DNA of 64,000 bases, taken from assembly GCF_900129045.1 (NCBI RefSeq), contig NZ_FQTX01000002.1:62001-126000 (forward strand), in the 5' to 3' direction. Position numbers and translations under genes: made by a program. Position 1 is the first letter of the stretch. Every line of letters begins with the position of its first letter. Below are positions 29,126-41,957 of the stretch, in pieces. Origin of the DNA: Bifidobacterium merycicum DSM 6492. GTDB lineage: Bacteria > Actinomycetota > Actinomycetes > Actinomycetales > Bifidobacteriaceae. The notes beneath the pieces are model-generated. The model ran no database searches and was not told the origin of the DNA. It saw only the letters and a program-made list of their open reading frames with translations.

Positions 29126-30643
29126 GTGACTGCAACCATCACCCTTACCCCCGCCAATGCGGCGTTCGATGCTGAGGAAGGTATCGAGGTACTGGGACAC
29201 ACGCATTTTATCGGCATCGGCGGAGCCGGCATGAGCGTGCTCGCCGAGATGCTCCACCAGCGAGGCGTCGCGGTAGGCGGATCCGACCGTGAACGCAGCG
29301 CCAAAACCGACCGTCTGGAAGCGCTGGGCATCCATGTCGAATTCGGCCAGCGTGCCGAAAACGTGGCCGACGCGGACACGGTCGTGTACTCCAGCGCCAT
29401 CAAGCCCGATAATCCGGAAATCGTGGCCGCGGCGGAACGCGGTGCCCGCATCGTGCACCGCAGCGACATCCTCGCCCTGCTCATGCACGGTCGCCGCGCG
29501 GTCACCGTCGCGGGTGCGCATGGCAAAACCACCACCAGTTCGATGCTCGCGCACGTGCTCGTACGCACGGGCAACGATCCGAGCTACGCGATCGGCGGTT
29601 CCATCCAAGGCGCGGACGGTTCCACGCTCGACGGCGGCCATGTGGGTGCGGGTGACGCGCTCGTGGCCGAAGCCGACGAATCCGACGGCAGCTTCGACAA
29701 ATACCGTCCGCTGATCGCGATCATCACCAACTGTGAAGCCGACCATCTCGACCATTACGGCGATGAGGCGCATTACCGCGCCGCGTTTGTGCGTCACGCG
29801 GGGCATGCGACCGGGCATGTGATCCTGTGCGCGGATGACGCCGACGCACTGGCCGTGCTCAATGCCATGCCGTCCGAAACCGCAGCCAAGGCGGTCGCCT
29901 ACGGCACGAGCGATCCGGCGGAACTGGAACTGAACGGCGCCGCATATGTGCGCATCGTCGCCGAAAGCGAAAGCGCGGGAAGCGGCGTGGAACGCTTCAC
30001 CCTGAATGTACCGGCGGACGTGGCGGGGGAGAGCGCGTTCGATCTGGCTGTGGAACTCGCCGTCCCCGGCGTGCACAATGCGCGCAATGCCGCCGCGGCG
30101 CTCACTGCGGCCATGCTGTTAGGCGTCGAACCCGAAGCCGCCGCCAAGGCGGTCGCCGACTTCCGTGGCGCCGCACGTCGATTCCAGGTTCGCGGAACCG
30201 TCAAGCAGGTCACCGTGGTGGACGATTACGCGCACCATCCCACCGAAATCGCCGCGCTGCTGGACGCCGCCCGCCGTCGTTACCCCGAGAACACCATCCA
30301 CGTACTGTTCCAGCCGCACCTGTTCTCCCGTACGAAGTTCTTCGCGCACGAATTCGCGGAAGCACTCGGCAAGGCCGATGACGTGATCGTCACCGGCGTG
30401 TTCCCTGCCCGCGAGAAGCAGGAGGATTTCCCCGGTGTCGGACCGCTCACCATCGTGCGCGAAGCCAAAGGCATGAGCGGCGTGGAATTCACCGCGCAGG
30501 AGGATATGCGCGTGGCGGCGCAGATGATGGTGATGCGCGCGCATCACGGCGACGTGATCTTCACCGTCGGCGCCGGCGACATCACCGACATGGGACCGGT
30601 GATGCTGCACGCGTTGGAAGCGCATCGCGAAGGATGTGAGTGA
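29126..30643 (+). CDS. murC: UDP-N-acetylmuramate--L-alanine ligase
   Basis: Mur ligase of 505 aa, the first amino-acid addition to UDP-MurNAc. FIGIGGAGMSVLAEMLHQRG, P-loop GAHGKTTTSSMLAHVL, ADESDGSF and VVDDYAHHPTEIAALL are hallmarks. The frame is open from 28934, but GTG 29126 is set by AAGGAG at 29113-29118 and the conserved start. The stop overlaps ftsQ (TGATG). Confidence 0.96.
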   Translation: MTATITLTPANAAFDAEEGIEVLGHTHFIGIGGAGMSVLAEMLHQRGVAVGGSDRERSAKTDRLEALGIHVEFGQRAENVADADTVVYSSAIKPDNPEIVAAAERGARIVHRSDILALLMHGRRAVTVAGAHGKTTTSSMLAHVLVRTGNDPSYAIGGSIQGADGSTLDGGHVGAGDALVAEADESDGSFDKYRPLIAIITNCEADHLDHYGDEAHYRAAFVRHAGHATGHVILCADDADALAVLNAMPSETAAKAVAYGTSDPAELELNGAAYVRIVAESESAGSGVERFTLNVPADVAGESAFDLAVELAVPGVHNARNAAAALTAAMLLGVEPEAAAKAVADFRGAARRFQVRGTVKQVTVVDDYAHHPTEIAALLDAARRRYPENTIHVLFQPHLFSRTKFFAHEFAEALGKADDVIVTGVFPAREKQEDFPGVGPLTIVREAKGMSGVEFTAQEDMRVAAQMMVMRAHHGDVIFTVGAGDITDMGPVMLHALEAHREGCE

Positions 30644-32094
30644 TGGCGGGAAGGGTGGTTCGCTCGGGCCCCGACCATCAGGGACGCAAGCCACGCACCC
30701 TTTCGGGCAAGTCCGATCCCGTGCGAGGTTCCGGTTCCGGAGGCGGGGCTGGCAGGAATGCGGCTGGCACTGGTAACGCCGGTCGTACCAGCGTCGGTAG
30801 CGCAGGTAAGGCAGGCAGGAAAACCGGAAACGGCTCCGACATCGCCGGGCGCCGGAAGCCGGAATCCAAGCATCCCATCAAGCCCAGCACCCGCACGCAG
30901 CTTCGCAGAACCAGCGCGAGCGGCGCTAGGCAGCATACGAACGCCGCATCGCGCAATGTCTCGTCGAGGAACGTGTCATCGCGCAACAGTGCAGCACGTA
31001 ACGCATCCGGCGTCAACACCCCGTCCAAGGCGGTGAACAAGCCCAGGAAACACACCCCGTATAAGTCGACCCCGAATTCCACTCCGACGAGGAACGGCAG
31101 GTCGAACGTCTCCGCGCAGGCGGGGCAGCGACGGAACGTGACATCCGGCGGTGGTGCGGTCCGTGGTGTTGCTGGCGGGGGGCGTCGCGCGGCAAGCTCT
31201 GCGTATGGCATGGTGGCGGCGACCCCCAGCACGAGCGCTCCGGGATCTTTCGTGGATGCCAGGAAACTTGCCAGCGAAGATCTGGTCGCCAAAACACTGC
31301 GGGAAAGCGCCGGCACATTCGGTATGGCCGCGCGCCCGAAGATCGTGGATTTCACCGCCAGGGCCAAGGAACGCAAGCGCGTGAGCGCGCATATCATCAT
31401 CGTGCGTGTCGCCATCGTGACATTGACCGTGCTGCTCGTGATCGGACTCGGATGGCTGCTGTTGTTCTCGCCACTGTTGAGGCTTGACAGTGGGCAGATC
31501 GGCATCCGCGGATTGAACAGCTGGGTTTCAGAGACGGAGGTGCGCGATCTTGTGAACGAACAGGCCGGGCGTTCGTTGCTATTGGTCGACACGGCGAAGA
31601 TCGCATCTCAGTCCAAGAACATCCCCGGTGTATCCGATGCTGAAATCACCAAGGATTTCCCGCACGGACTTGTCTTGTCGCTGACCACGCAACGGCCGGC
31701 CGCGATACTGAAGACATCGAAGGGCGGGATTGCGGCGGTCGACTCCGACTACCGTGTCATGCACGTCATCTCAAAGGACGGCGCCGCAGAGATCCCGACC
31801 GTCGAAGTAGGTGATATCGAGACCAGCGTGAAGAACCGCTCCGTCAAGGAAGCGGTGAAAATACTGGATGCGCTGCCCGAATCGTTGCGCAAACAAATCA
31901 CCAAGGTGACAGCGAAAACCCAGGATTCGGTGACCACGGAGCTTAACAATGGTGAGCATTCCGTGGTGTGGGGCGACTCCTCGGATATCGAACTCAAGAA
32001 GGCCGACGTCGACAAGATTCTTTCCGATCCGAATGTCATCGGGGATAAGACACAGGTTGATGTGTCGTCGCCGTACCATCCGGTGTTGCGCTGA
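30643..32094 (+). CDS. ftsQ: cell division protein FtsQ/DivIB-like
   Basis: Bitopic protein of 483 aa. Residues 1-240 are a long hydrophilic region of biased composition (Arg, Ser, Asn, Gly, Lys), unusually long for FtsQ. A single membrane helix follows (HIIIVRVAIVTLTVLLVIGL), then a POTRA-like domain (LDSGQIGIRGLNSWVSETEVRDLV, IPGVSDAEITKDFPHGLVLSLTTQRPAAIL) and the FtsQ beta domain. It ends the dcw cluster: ftsZ does not follow, unlike most actinobacteria. Confidence 0.9.
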   Translation: MAGRVVRSGPDHQGRKPRTLSGKSDPVRGSGSGGGAGRNAAGTGNAGRTSVGSAGKAGRKTGNGSDIAGRRKPESKHPIKPSTRTQLRRTSASGARQHTNAASRNVSSRNVSSRNSAARNASGVNTPSKAVNKPRKHTPYKSTPNSTPTRNGRSNVSAQAGQRRNVTSGGGAVRGVAGGGRRAASSAYGMVAATPSTSAPGSFVDARKLASEDLVAKTLRESAGTFGMAARPKIVDFTARAKERKRVSAHIIIVRVAIVTLTVLLVIGLGWLLLFSPLLRLDSGQIGIRGLNSWVSETEVRDLVNEQAGRSLLLVDTAKIASQSKNIPGVSDAEITKDFPHGLVLSLTTQRPAAILKTSKGGIAAVDSDYRVMHVISKDGAAEIPTVEVGDIETSVKNRSVKEAVKILDALPESLRKQITKVTAKTQDSVTTELNNGEHSVVWGDSSDIELKKADVDKILSDPNVIGDKTQVDVSSPYHPVLR

Positions 32095-32285
32095 GGGCTG
32101 GCTGCACGTTGGCGCAGCCGGGTGTGGCCCGGTTGCGGCCGTGCGGCTGTGGCTTGCTTGGTTGTGCGGTCGTGAGGCCGTGAGGCCGTGAGGCTGCGTC
32201 ACTCGGCCGCGCAACCTCACAAACCACGTCTTGGTACATCACAAACGGGCGCAAACCGGTGGTTTGGGCTGCGTCGGATTACTAA

Positions 32286-32474
32286 CTCGCCTATATATGG
32301 CAGATTTCGTGGTTTGGAAAATACGAGGTGGCTTATATATGGCACTTGGAACGCGATATGCCGAGTACGAACTGCGGAATTGCAACGCTCATACTTGCGA
32401 TATGTGGGTTTGCGTGCCATATATAAGCCACCTAGCGCAATCGTGACCTCTGAATCTGCCATATATAAGCCGAG
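32286..32474. repeat. 189-bp nested inverted-repeat element, copy A
   Basis: Outer arms: CTCGCCTATATATGGCAGATT (32286-32306, first 20 nt quoted plus T) pair with the reverse complement of 32453-32474. Inner arms AGGTGGCTTATATATGGCAC (32326-32345) and 32414-32433 are perfect 20-bp complements. A second copy of identical length lies at 35554-35742 in the same orientation. No protein-coding potential. It lies in the 658-nt gap between ftsQ and ssrA; the rest of that gap is low-complexity GC-rich sequence and the ssrA promoter. Confidence 0.85.
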
Positions 32475-32654
32475 TGGGCACCACGAGGGGAGCCTGAGCT
32501 TCCATGGGAAACGGCGGGGAGGATTCGAAAGGCCCTGAAAGGCCTGAAGCCGGTAAAAACCGCTCTGCGCCATGTCGTTAGGAACGAATCAAGCGCGCGG
32601 TGAGGCCTCGGTCCGAACGCTGGCACCGTACCGGCATCAGCGGTTTCATCATCG

Positions 32655-32685
32655 GCAATCCGCCGGTTCACTCACGGCGGATTGC
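32655..32685. promoter_or_regulatory. inverted repeat over the ssrA -35 region
   Basis: GCAATCCGCC (32655-32664) and GGCGGATTGC (32676-32685) are perfect 10-bp arms with an 11-nt spacer; the right arm overlaps the TTGCGT -35 hexamer. It could be an operator or an upstream terminator; no T-run follows. Confidence 0.4.
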
Positions 32686-32710
32686 GTGTATCGCCGTCGC
32701 GGTGTATTCT
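32682..32710 (+). promoter_or_regulatory. ssrA promoter
   Basis: TTGCGT (32682-32687) and TATTCT (32705-32710) are separated by exactly 17 bp. Transcription would begin near 32717, leaving a leader of about 36 nt to be removed from the tmRNA precursor. Confidence 0.6.
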
Positions 32711-32752
32711 GAAAAGTCCGGTCGAAATGCCGGGGCTTGATAATTCAAGATT

Positions 32753-33147
32753 GGGGCTGATCGGTTTCGACGGTGACCTGTTCGTCGCAGGGAAGCGTGC
32801 CGAGAACGCAGGGTCCGCTCGCGGATGCCCCCTGCAAAAGAATAAGTGCTAAATCTAACCGCACTGAGTTCGCTCTCGCTGCCTGAGCTTCGCGCCAGGA
32901 TTAACCAGTGAGCAGCTGCTCCGTCCACTCCTCTTCGTCTTCGGGAGGGTGTTGGGCGTCGTTAAGAAGACTTGCCTTACCAGTTGAGCCGCAGGGCCGG
33001 TAGGGGACTTTAACTGTGGATATGCTCGCCAACGGTTGTCTGCGACAAAGTTGGGGGCAGAAAAATCGCCGTCTTGGCCAGCAGACTACGCACGTAGAAG
33101 ACTGAGGGTACGGTCATCGGACCGGGGTTCAATTCCCCGCAGCTCCA
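32753..33147 (+). ncRNA. ssrA: transfer-messenger RNA
   Basis: One-piece tmRNA of about 395 nt that rescues stalled ribosomes. The 5' end GGGGCTGATCGGTTTCGAC and the 3' end with GGTTCAATTCCCCGCAGCTCCA form the tRNA-like domain; GGGGCTG pairs with CAGCTCC. The tag reading frame at 32848-32886 encodes AKSNRTEFALAA then TGA, a bifidobacterial tag. The 3' CCA is not encoded (CAC TGG follows). SmpB is not in the window. Confidence 0.95.
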
Positions 33148-33153
33148 CTGGTT

Positions 33154-33184
33154 AAAAGCCGCCAGAAATGGCGGCTTTTCCTTT
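33154..33184 (+). terminator. terminator of ssrA
   Basis: AAAAGCCGCCA (33154-33164) pairs with TGGCGGCTTTT (33169-33179), 4-nt loop, followed by CCTTTATTT. Confidence 0.9.
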
Positions 33185-33311
33185 ATTTCCAACGGTTTTC
33201 TACAGCTTTCGGCATTGTCTCGACTTACCTGAATCAGACATTATTTTCGAAAAACGTTGTCTATATGTTGTCATATGCCTCCGGGCAGAGCGGTCGATGG
33301 CTCCATGGCTT

Positions 33312-33356
33312 GAATGTTGGGAGGGCGGCAATACGCTTTCCTCCCTCCCAACATTC
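33312..33356. other. long hairpin between ssrA and the sulfotransferase gene
   Basis: GAATGTTGGGAGGG (33312-33325) is perfectly complementary to CCCTCCCAACATTC (33343-33356), loop 17 nt. It lies downstream of the leftward gene ending at 33442 and could act as its terminator, although neither strand has a following T-run. Nothing else is recognised between 33185 and 33441. Confidence 0.5.
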
Positions 33357-33441
33357 GTTGGCGTTGGGGACTAGATATCCGGAGCCAACGCGCCCGGTCC
33401 GGCCTGCTCGCCCCATCCGGCTCAGTTTGGCCCGGTTCAGC

Positions 33442-35130
33442 TCATGCGAAGTAGAATCCTTGGAAATCGTACAGATACACACGGTAGATGTACGTCGTGG
33501 CCAACTTCATCGCATACTGCGCCTGCAGTGTGCCATCGGCATCGTACACGCCGAACAGACCCTGCATGCCGGAATCCACCAGATTCAGTTCGTCGTCGAT
33601 CTCCTGAACGGAGCTGACATAAGGGGAGTAGGGCACGTCGAAGGAGTTCACTTCGGTGTAAGTGCCGGTCTCCTCATCCACCAGGTACTTGCGCAGTTGT
33701 GAGCGTGAATCTGCGTCCTTGGCATTTTGCGCGGTGCTCAGGCCGATCTTGCTCCAGTCGTAATCCGGGCGGGTTATGGCGTAGCCGAAGCTGTTGTCGA
33801 ACAGCGTGAGGTAGTAGCTGCCGTTCTCCAGTGAATCGTCCGTGCTGTACGTCACGGAATGCTGGCCGCCGGTGTCGCGGAAATCGGCGGCCTTGGTGAG
33901 GAACGACGACTGGTATTGCGTGCCGTCCCATACGCTCGGTTCGCCGATCATGTACTCAAGCGTCGGCGTACCTTCGATGTCGGCGATCTTGATGATCGTG
34001 GAGGTTTCGCGCGCCGAAAGGATGGTCGAACCGTCATCCAACAGCTGGATGGTGTTGCAGTGGATCCAATCCCAGCGGTCCGAAGCGGACGTGTCGGATT
34101 CGTCGATGCCCGAATGCGTGGTCGTCTTCTTGTAGTCGGCGAACATCGTGCCTAAATCGAGCAGATGCGTGGTTTTACCCGTGGTGGTGTTGAGTTTGGC
34201 CACCTGATCCTGCACCGCATGATCGGAACGTTTCAGATTGGTGGTGAGCAGCACGAGATTGCCGTCCGAGTCGAGCGCGTAATCATGGTGGAGGATGAAC
34301 CGTTCGTCCAGGTCGAAGATCTTCTCTAGCTTGTCGAGCCGGTTCATGCCGACCATCGTGTGCGTGGACGCGGAGAACCACATCAGCTCGTCATCGCCGA
34401 ACACCAGACGGTGCGAACGGTAGTATTTCACCGGTATCTCGCCACGCAGCACGCCGTTCACGTCGTAGTAGTACATGAAATCCTGATTGCCGGAATCGTT
34501 GCCGAGAATCGCATACAGTCCGTTGTCCACGCTTTGTTTGGCGGCCGCTGTGGGCTGCGTTTTCTGCTCGAGCTGAACCTCCTCTTCGCCGAGCAGCGTC
34601 GGGCCTTTCTGCTTGATTTGCTTGGTCACCACGGTGTTGCCGCCGGAATCGGTGAGTGTGAATGTGATGGTATTGGTTTTCTTCGGAATGAGGCCGAGCA
34701 CTGTGAATTCATGCTCGGTGGAGTAGCGTTCGTCCTGGTTGGCGGTGGCGGAGAAGTCCGGATAGCCTTCCACATGGATGGTGTAGGAGACGCTGGTGGC
34801 TTGGTCGGTGGTGAAATACACGTACAGCGAAGTGGTGTTTGTGCCGTAGGGGTTAACCGTGGTGAACGGTTCGTCAAGCGTGGTGGATGACTTCTCGCGT
34901 TGCTCGGCGAGTTTGGTGTCGGCGGTCTGTTGGTAGTCGCTGGTGTAGATGCTGGTGATTTTGGCGCTGAGCCGTTCGAGGCGGTTACGTTCGATCGCGG
35001 AGCTGATCTTGCTGCCGGCGAGGGGAGTCAGCGCGATTACGATGGCGGCGGCGATGACGATGGCCGCTGGTTTGACGATGTTCTTTCTGGCGATGATGCC
35101 TTGTGGGATGTGCGGTTTCAGGGCTCTCAT
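33442..35130 (-). CDS. arylsulfotransferase (AssT)-like protein
   Basis: Protein of 562 aa. Membrane anchor or uncleaved signal at residues 17-42 (NIVKPAAIVIAAAIVIALTP), then an N-terminal beta domain (about 90-190), then a beta-propeller-like catalytic domain. Residues that in E. coli AssT act in sulfuryl transfer have counterparts: HHDYALDSDGNLVLL, DWIHCNTIQLLDDG, SARETSTIIKI and GGQHSVTYS. The E. coli enzyme moves sulfate between phenols without PAPS; the substrate here is unknown and an extracellular location is inferred from the anchor. No dsb-type partner lies beside it. It is isolated, between ssrA and efp, in a repeat-rich region. Confidence 0.8.
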   Translation of the reverse strand: MRALKPHIPQGIIARKNIVKPAAIVIAAAIVIALTPLAGSKISSAIERNRLERLSAKITSIYTSDYQQTADTKLAEQREKSSTTLDEPFTTVNPYGTNTTSLYVYFTTDQATSVSYTIHVEGYPDFSATANQDERYSTEHEFTVLGLIPKKTNTITFTLTDSGGNTVVTKQIKQKGPTLLGEEEVQLEQKTQPTAAAKQSVDNGLYAILGNDSGNQDFMYYYDVNGVLRGEIPVKYYRSHRLVFGDDELMWFSASTHTMVGMNRLDKLEKIFDLDERFILHHDYALDSDGNLVLLTTNLKRSDHAVQDQVAKLNTTTGKTTHLLDLGTMFADYKKTTTHSGIDESDTSASDRWDWIHCNTIQLLDDGSTILSARETSTIIKIADIEGTPTLEYMIGEPSVWDGTQYQSSFLTKAADFRDTGGQHSVTYSTDDSLENGSYYLTLFDNSFGYAITRPDYDWSKIGLSTAQNAKDADSRSQLRKYLVDEETGTYTEVNSFDVPYSPYVSSVQEIDDELNLVDSGMQGLFGVYDADGTLQAQYAMKLATTYIYRVYLYDFQGFYFA

Positions 35131-35553
35131 GGTTTGGCTTTCACATGGGGTGGGGTTCGGCGTGGTCCGGGTGTTGGCGTTGTTGGCGCCGCCGGTTGCT
35201 TGGCGTTGTACTGATTATTTTGTTGTTTTGGGTTGCTGGGTTGTGTCGGCTTGTGGCCTGCGGGCGATGACTGCTGGCTGAGGCACCTGCGATGGTAGGG
35301 GCATCGGTTGTCGGCGCTGCGGGTTGCCGGCGATGGCCATCAGTTGTCGCTTCCGGTAATAGGGCGGTACGCGACCCCACGGGTTTCGTGGAATGGGGCT
35401 TAAAAAGCGGCGGCATTTTTCTGAATGTTTTCTGGGAATGTGGGTGATGGTGGTGTGGTATGGGGCGCTTGTTGGGCGAGTATGGTGCGATTGTCGAATA
35501 TTGGGGTTGCGGTTGTGCGGGGCAGAGCGGAGAAGGGGTTGGCGGGACGTTAT

Positions 35554-35742
35554 CTCGCCTATGTATGGCAGATTCATGGGGCGTGGAAATGCTAAGTGGC
35601 TTATATGTGGCACCTGAAACGTGATATGCCGAGTACGGGGCGCGGAATTACAACGTCCATACCTGGGATATCGGGGTGCGCGTGCCATGTATAAGCCACT
35701 TAGGAAAAAACAAAGTGCGGAATCCGCCATACATAAGCCGAG
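35554..35742. repeat. 189-bp nested inverted-repeat element, copy B
   Basis: Same length and arrangement as the copy at 32286-32474, without indels. Inner arms 35594-35613 and 35682-35701; outer arms begin CTCGCCTATGTATGGC and end GCCATACATAAGCCGAG. Relative to copy A both outer arms changed together (TATATATGG to TATGTATGG), which preserves pairing. The element lies in the 1047-nt gap between the sulfotransferase gene and efp. Confidence 0.85.
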
Positions 35743-35766
35743 TAGGCGTTTGAGTGCTCGCTTCAT

Positions 35767-35995
35767 CCCGTTTTCGGACATGATGGGGCTGATTCTGTCT
35801 GATTCTGAGGAACGGGGGTTTCTCTCTTGGGCGGGGCTTGACTGTGTTTTCGGAAGTGTCCCCATTTTCGGACAGGATGGGGCTGATTCTGTCCGATTTT
35901 GGGGAAGCATGGGCGGCTGTGTTTCCGCTCCGGGTGTGAGTTTCCCATTTTCGGACAGGATGGGGTTGATTCTGTCTGATTATGAGGAAGTGGGG
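35767..35995. repeat. three direct repeats of about 50 bp
   Basis: Copies start at 35767, 35861 and 35944. Each runs CCC(A/G)TTTTCGGACA(G/T)GATGGG and continues with GATTCTGT(C)TGATT and GAGGAA-like sequence; spacing is 94 and 83 bp. Within each, TCGGACAG and CTGTCCGA form a hairpin, perfect in the middle copy. No credible ORF is carried. Confidence 0.75.
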
Positions 35996-36177
35996 GCTGC
36001 GAGAATGTGCCGAATTCCTCTGGGGACACTTTAAACACCTTTGAAAACGCCCCCGAAAAGGCCCCCGTACGCACCCTGCAAACGCCGCGTCACACGGTGT
36101 TCTAGGGGTGGTGGCATAATAGCCAAGGCAATTTTTAGGGTTTTGCCCTTGAGGACCAACAGTATAGGTGAGTAAAC

Positions 36178-36735
36178 GTGGCACAGACTACCAATGACAT
36201 CAAGAACGGTTCCGTTCTGAACCTTGACGGCCAGCTGTGGACCGTCCTGAAGTTCCAGCACGTCAAGCCGGGCAAGGGCCCCGCCTTCGTGCGCACCACC
36301 ATCAAGAACGTGCTGAGCGGCAAGATCGTCGACAAGACCTTCAACGCCGGCATGAAGATGGAATTCGAAACCGTTGACAACCGCACCCTCCAGTACTCCT
36401 ACGAGGACGGTGACAACTACGTCTTCATGGACATGACCACCTACGATCAGATCATGGTCCCGAAGACCCTCGTCGAGAGCAAGTTCCTGCTCGAAGGCAC
36501 CGACTGCATCGTGTCCTTCCACGACGGCACCCCGCTGTCCGTCGAACTGCCGGCTTCCGTCGTGCTGACCGTCACCCACACCGAGCCGGGCCTGCAGGGC
36601 AACCGCTCCAACGCCGGCACCAAGCCCGCCACCGTCGAGACCGGCGCCGAGATTCAGGTCCCGCTGTTCATCAACGAGGGTGAGCGCGTCAAGGTCAACA
36701 CCACCGACGGTTCCTACCTCGGCCGCGAGAACTGA
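36178..36735 (+). CDS. efp: translation elongation factor P
   Basis: EF-P of 185 aa, which relieves ribosome stalling at polyproline. Three beta domains: KOW-like N-terminal domain with the loop [13 protein letters not shown], central and C-terminal OB domains ending [11 protein letters not shown]. The loop tip is Lys33 in a PGKGP context, the form used unmodified in Corynebacterium; an EpmA/EpmB-type modification is therefore not needed, by analogy. GTG 36178 is the start; a CATAAT box at 36115-36120 is a possible -10. nusB follows after 20 nt. Confidence 0.95.
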   Translation: MAQTTNDIKNGSVLNLDGQLWTVLKFQHVKPGKGPAFVRTTIKNVLSGKIVDKTFNAGMKMEFETVDNRTLQYSYEDGDNYVFMDMTTYDQIMVPKTLVESKFLLEGTDCIVSFHDGTPLSVELPASVVLTVTHTEPGLQGNRSNAGTKPATVETGAEIQVPLFINEGERVKVNTTDGSYLGREN

Positions 36736-36755
36736 GTCGAAGGGCTGACGGCTGT

Positions 36756-37169
36756 ATGGCACGTTCCACTGCTCGCAAGAGAGCTCTGAATACGTTGTAT
36801 GAGGCGGACGAGAAGGGGCAGGACATCCTGTCCCTCCTTGAGGAGCGCATCGCCGTTCCCGGCGCTCAGACGCCGTTGCCCGATTACGCCATCGACATCG
36901 TGCGTGGCGTCGCCGAGCATCGTCGTGACATCGACGCGAAGCTGAACGAATGCTCCACCGGTTGGAAGACCAGCCGTATGGGCGTCGTCGACCGCAATAT
37001 TCTTCGTATCGCCGCATGGGAGATCATGTACAACGATGATGTTCCCGACAAGGTGGCCATTGACGAGGCACTCGGCCTGGCGAAGACGTTGTGCGATGAC
37101 GAATCGCCTGCTTTTATTCACGGACTGTTGTCCGCCGTATGCGCGGCTCATGAGAAGCCGTTGGATTGA
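36756..37169 (+). CDS. nusB: transcription antitermination factor NusB
   Basis: All-helical protein of 137 aa that with NusE binds boxA RNA for rRNA antitermination. ARSTARKRALNTLYEAD at the N-terminus, WKTSRMGVVDRNILRIAAWEI and KVAIDEALGLAKTLCDDESPAFIHGLLSAV match the family. It is co-transcribed with efp, a common actinobacterial pairing, and is followed by a terminator. Confidence 0.95.
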   Translation: MARSTARKRALNTLYEADEKGQDILSLLEERIAVPGAQTPLPDYAIDIVRGVAEHRRDIDAKLNECSTGWKTSRMGVVDRNILRIAAWEIMYNDDVPDKVAIDEALGLAKTLCDDESPAFIHGLLSAVCAAHEKPLD

Positions 37170-37177
37170 TATTTGTT

Positions 37178-37213
37178 GAACGCCTCCCGTATTTCCGCGG
37201 GGGGCGTTCTTTT
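37178..37213 (+). terminator. terminator after nusB
   Basis: GAACGCC (37178-37184) pairs with GGCGTTC (37203-37209), the stem continuing with CCC/GGG, followed by TTTT. Confidence 0.85.
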
Positions 37214-37374
37214 GAGATGTGTTATACAGGGTTCCGTTCCATGGCCGCACAGTACATGGAACGATGCGAAGGCGTGGCGCGGGCTTCGGTACGATGCCGT
37301 CGGTCGGCGTGTGAGTCTGCGCTGAACGTTACGCTTGGCATGAATAACCCGGATGAGAATAAGGGGGTTGCGCG

Positions 37375-38571
37375 GTGAGCGACAAACCAATCTGTGACCA
37401 GAATGAGGCCATTCTCGTTCTGGAAGATGGTCAGGTATATGTAGGTGAGCCTTACGGGGCCGAAGGTAGGACGACCGGCGAAATCGTGTTCGCCACCGGT
37501 ATGACCGGCTATCAGGAGACTCTTACCGATCCGAGTTACGACCGTCAGATTGTGGTGCAGACCTTCCCGCATATCGGCGATACCGGTGTCAACGGTGAGG
37601 ACCCGGAATCCGCGCGTATTTGGGTTGCCGGCTACGTGGTGCGCGATCCCAGTCCGAACGTGAGCAACTGGCGTGCCGAAGGCAGCCTCGACGATGACCT
37701 GAAGCAGCAGAACATCGTGGGCATCAGTGGCATCGACACCCGTAAGCTCGTGCGTCACCTGCGTTCCGCCGGTGTGATGCGTGCCGGCGTGTTCTCCGGC
37801 GCGGCGCTGCTGGACGACAAGGGCGATGTGCGCGATCTGGACGAGTTCCTCGCCGAAGTGAAGGCCACCGCGCAGATGCAGGGCCTGAGCCTGTACGAGG
37901 AGGTCAGCACCAAGCAGGCCTACACCATCGAACCGTGCGGCGAATTCGAAGGCAAGGAGCCGCTGTACACCGTGGCCGCCGTCGATCTGGGCATCAAGGC
38001 CATGACCCCGCACCGTATGGCGGAACGCGGCTGCCGCGTGCACGTCGTGCCCTCCAGCATCACGTTCGAACAGTTGCAGGAGCTCAACCCGGACGGCGTG
38101 TTCTTCTCCAACGGCCCGGGCGATCCGGAACAGGCCGGCCCCGAAGTCGAACTGCTGCGCAAGGTGCTCGACGCGGGCTACCCGTTCTTCGGCATCTGCT
38201 TCGGCAATCAGCTGCTCGGCCGTGCACTCGGCTTCGGCACCTACAAGCTGAAGTTCGGCCACCGCGGCATCAACCAGCCGGTGAAGGACATGACCACCGG
38301 CAAGATCGAGATCACCGCGCACAACCATGGTTTCGCGGTCGACGCCCCGATCGGCGAAACCGTCGACGCCCCGTTCGAGAACGGCAAGTACGGCAAGGTG
38401 TTCGTCTCCCACATCGACCTGAATGATGATGTGGTCGAAGGCCTGCAGTGCGTGGACATCCCCGCGTTCTCCGTGCAGTACCATCCCGAGGCCGCCGCCG
38501 GTCCGCACGATGCGGCGTACCTGTTTGATCGTTTCGTTGAACTGATGAAGAATTCCAAGGAAGGTAAGTGA
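37375..38571 (+). CDS. carA: carbamoyl-phosphate synthase small subunit
   Basis: Glutaminase subunit of 398 aa. The N-terminal CarA domain ([39 protein letters not shown]) is followed by a class I amidotransferase domain with nucleophile Cys in [15 protein letters not shown] and the His/Glu pair in [16 protein letters not shown] 37375 is the start. It pairs with CarB, 1 nt downstream, to make carbamoyl phosphate for arginine and pyrimidines. Confidence 0.97.
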   Translation: MSDKPICDQNEAILVLEDGQVYVGEPYGAEGRTTGEIVFATGMTGYQETLTDPSYDRQIVVQTFPHIGDTGVNGEDPESARIWVAGYVVRDPSPNVSNWRAEGSLDDDLKQQNIVGISGIDTRKLVRHLRSAGVMRAGVFSGAALLDDKGDVRDLDEFLAEVKATAQMQGLSLYEEVSTKQAYTIEPCGEFEGKEPLYTVAAVDLGIKAMTPHRMAERGCRVHVVPSSITFEQLQELNPDGVFFSNGPGDPEQAGPEVELLRKVLDAGYPFFGICFGNQLLGRALGFGTYKLKFGHRGINQPVKDMTTGKIEITAHNHGFAVDAPIGETVDAPFENGKYGKVFVSHIDLNDDVVEGLQCVDIPAFSVQYHPEAAAGPHDAAYLFDRFVELMKNSKEGK

Positions 38572-38572
38572 C

Positions 38573-41956
<3,384 letters not shown>

Positions 41957-41957
41957 G

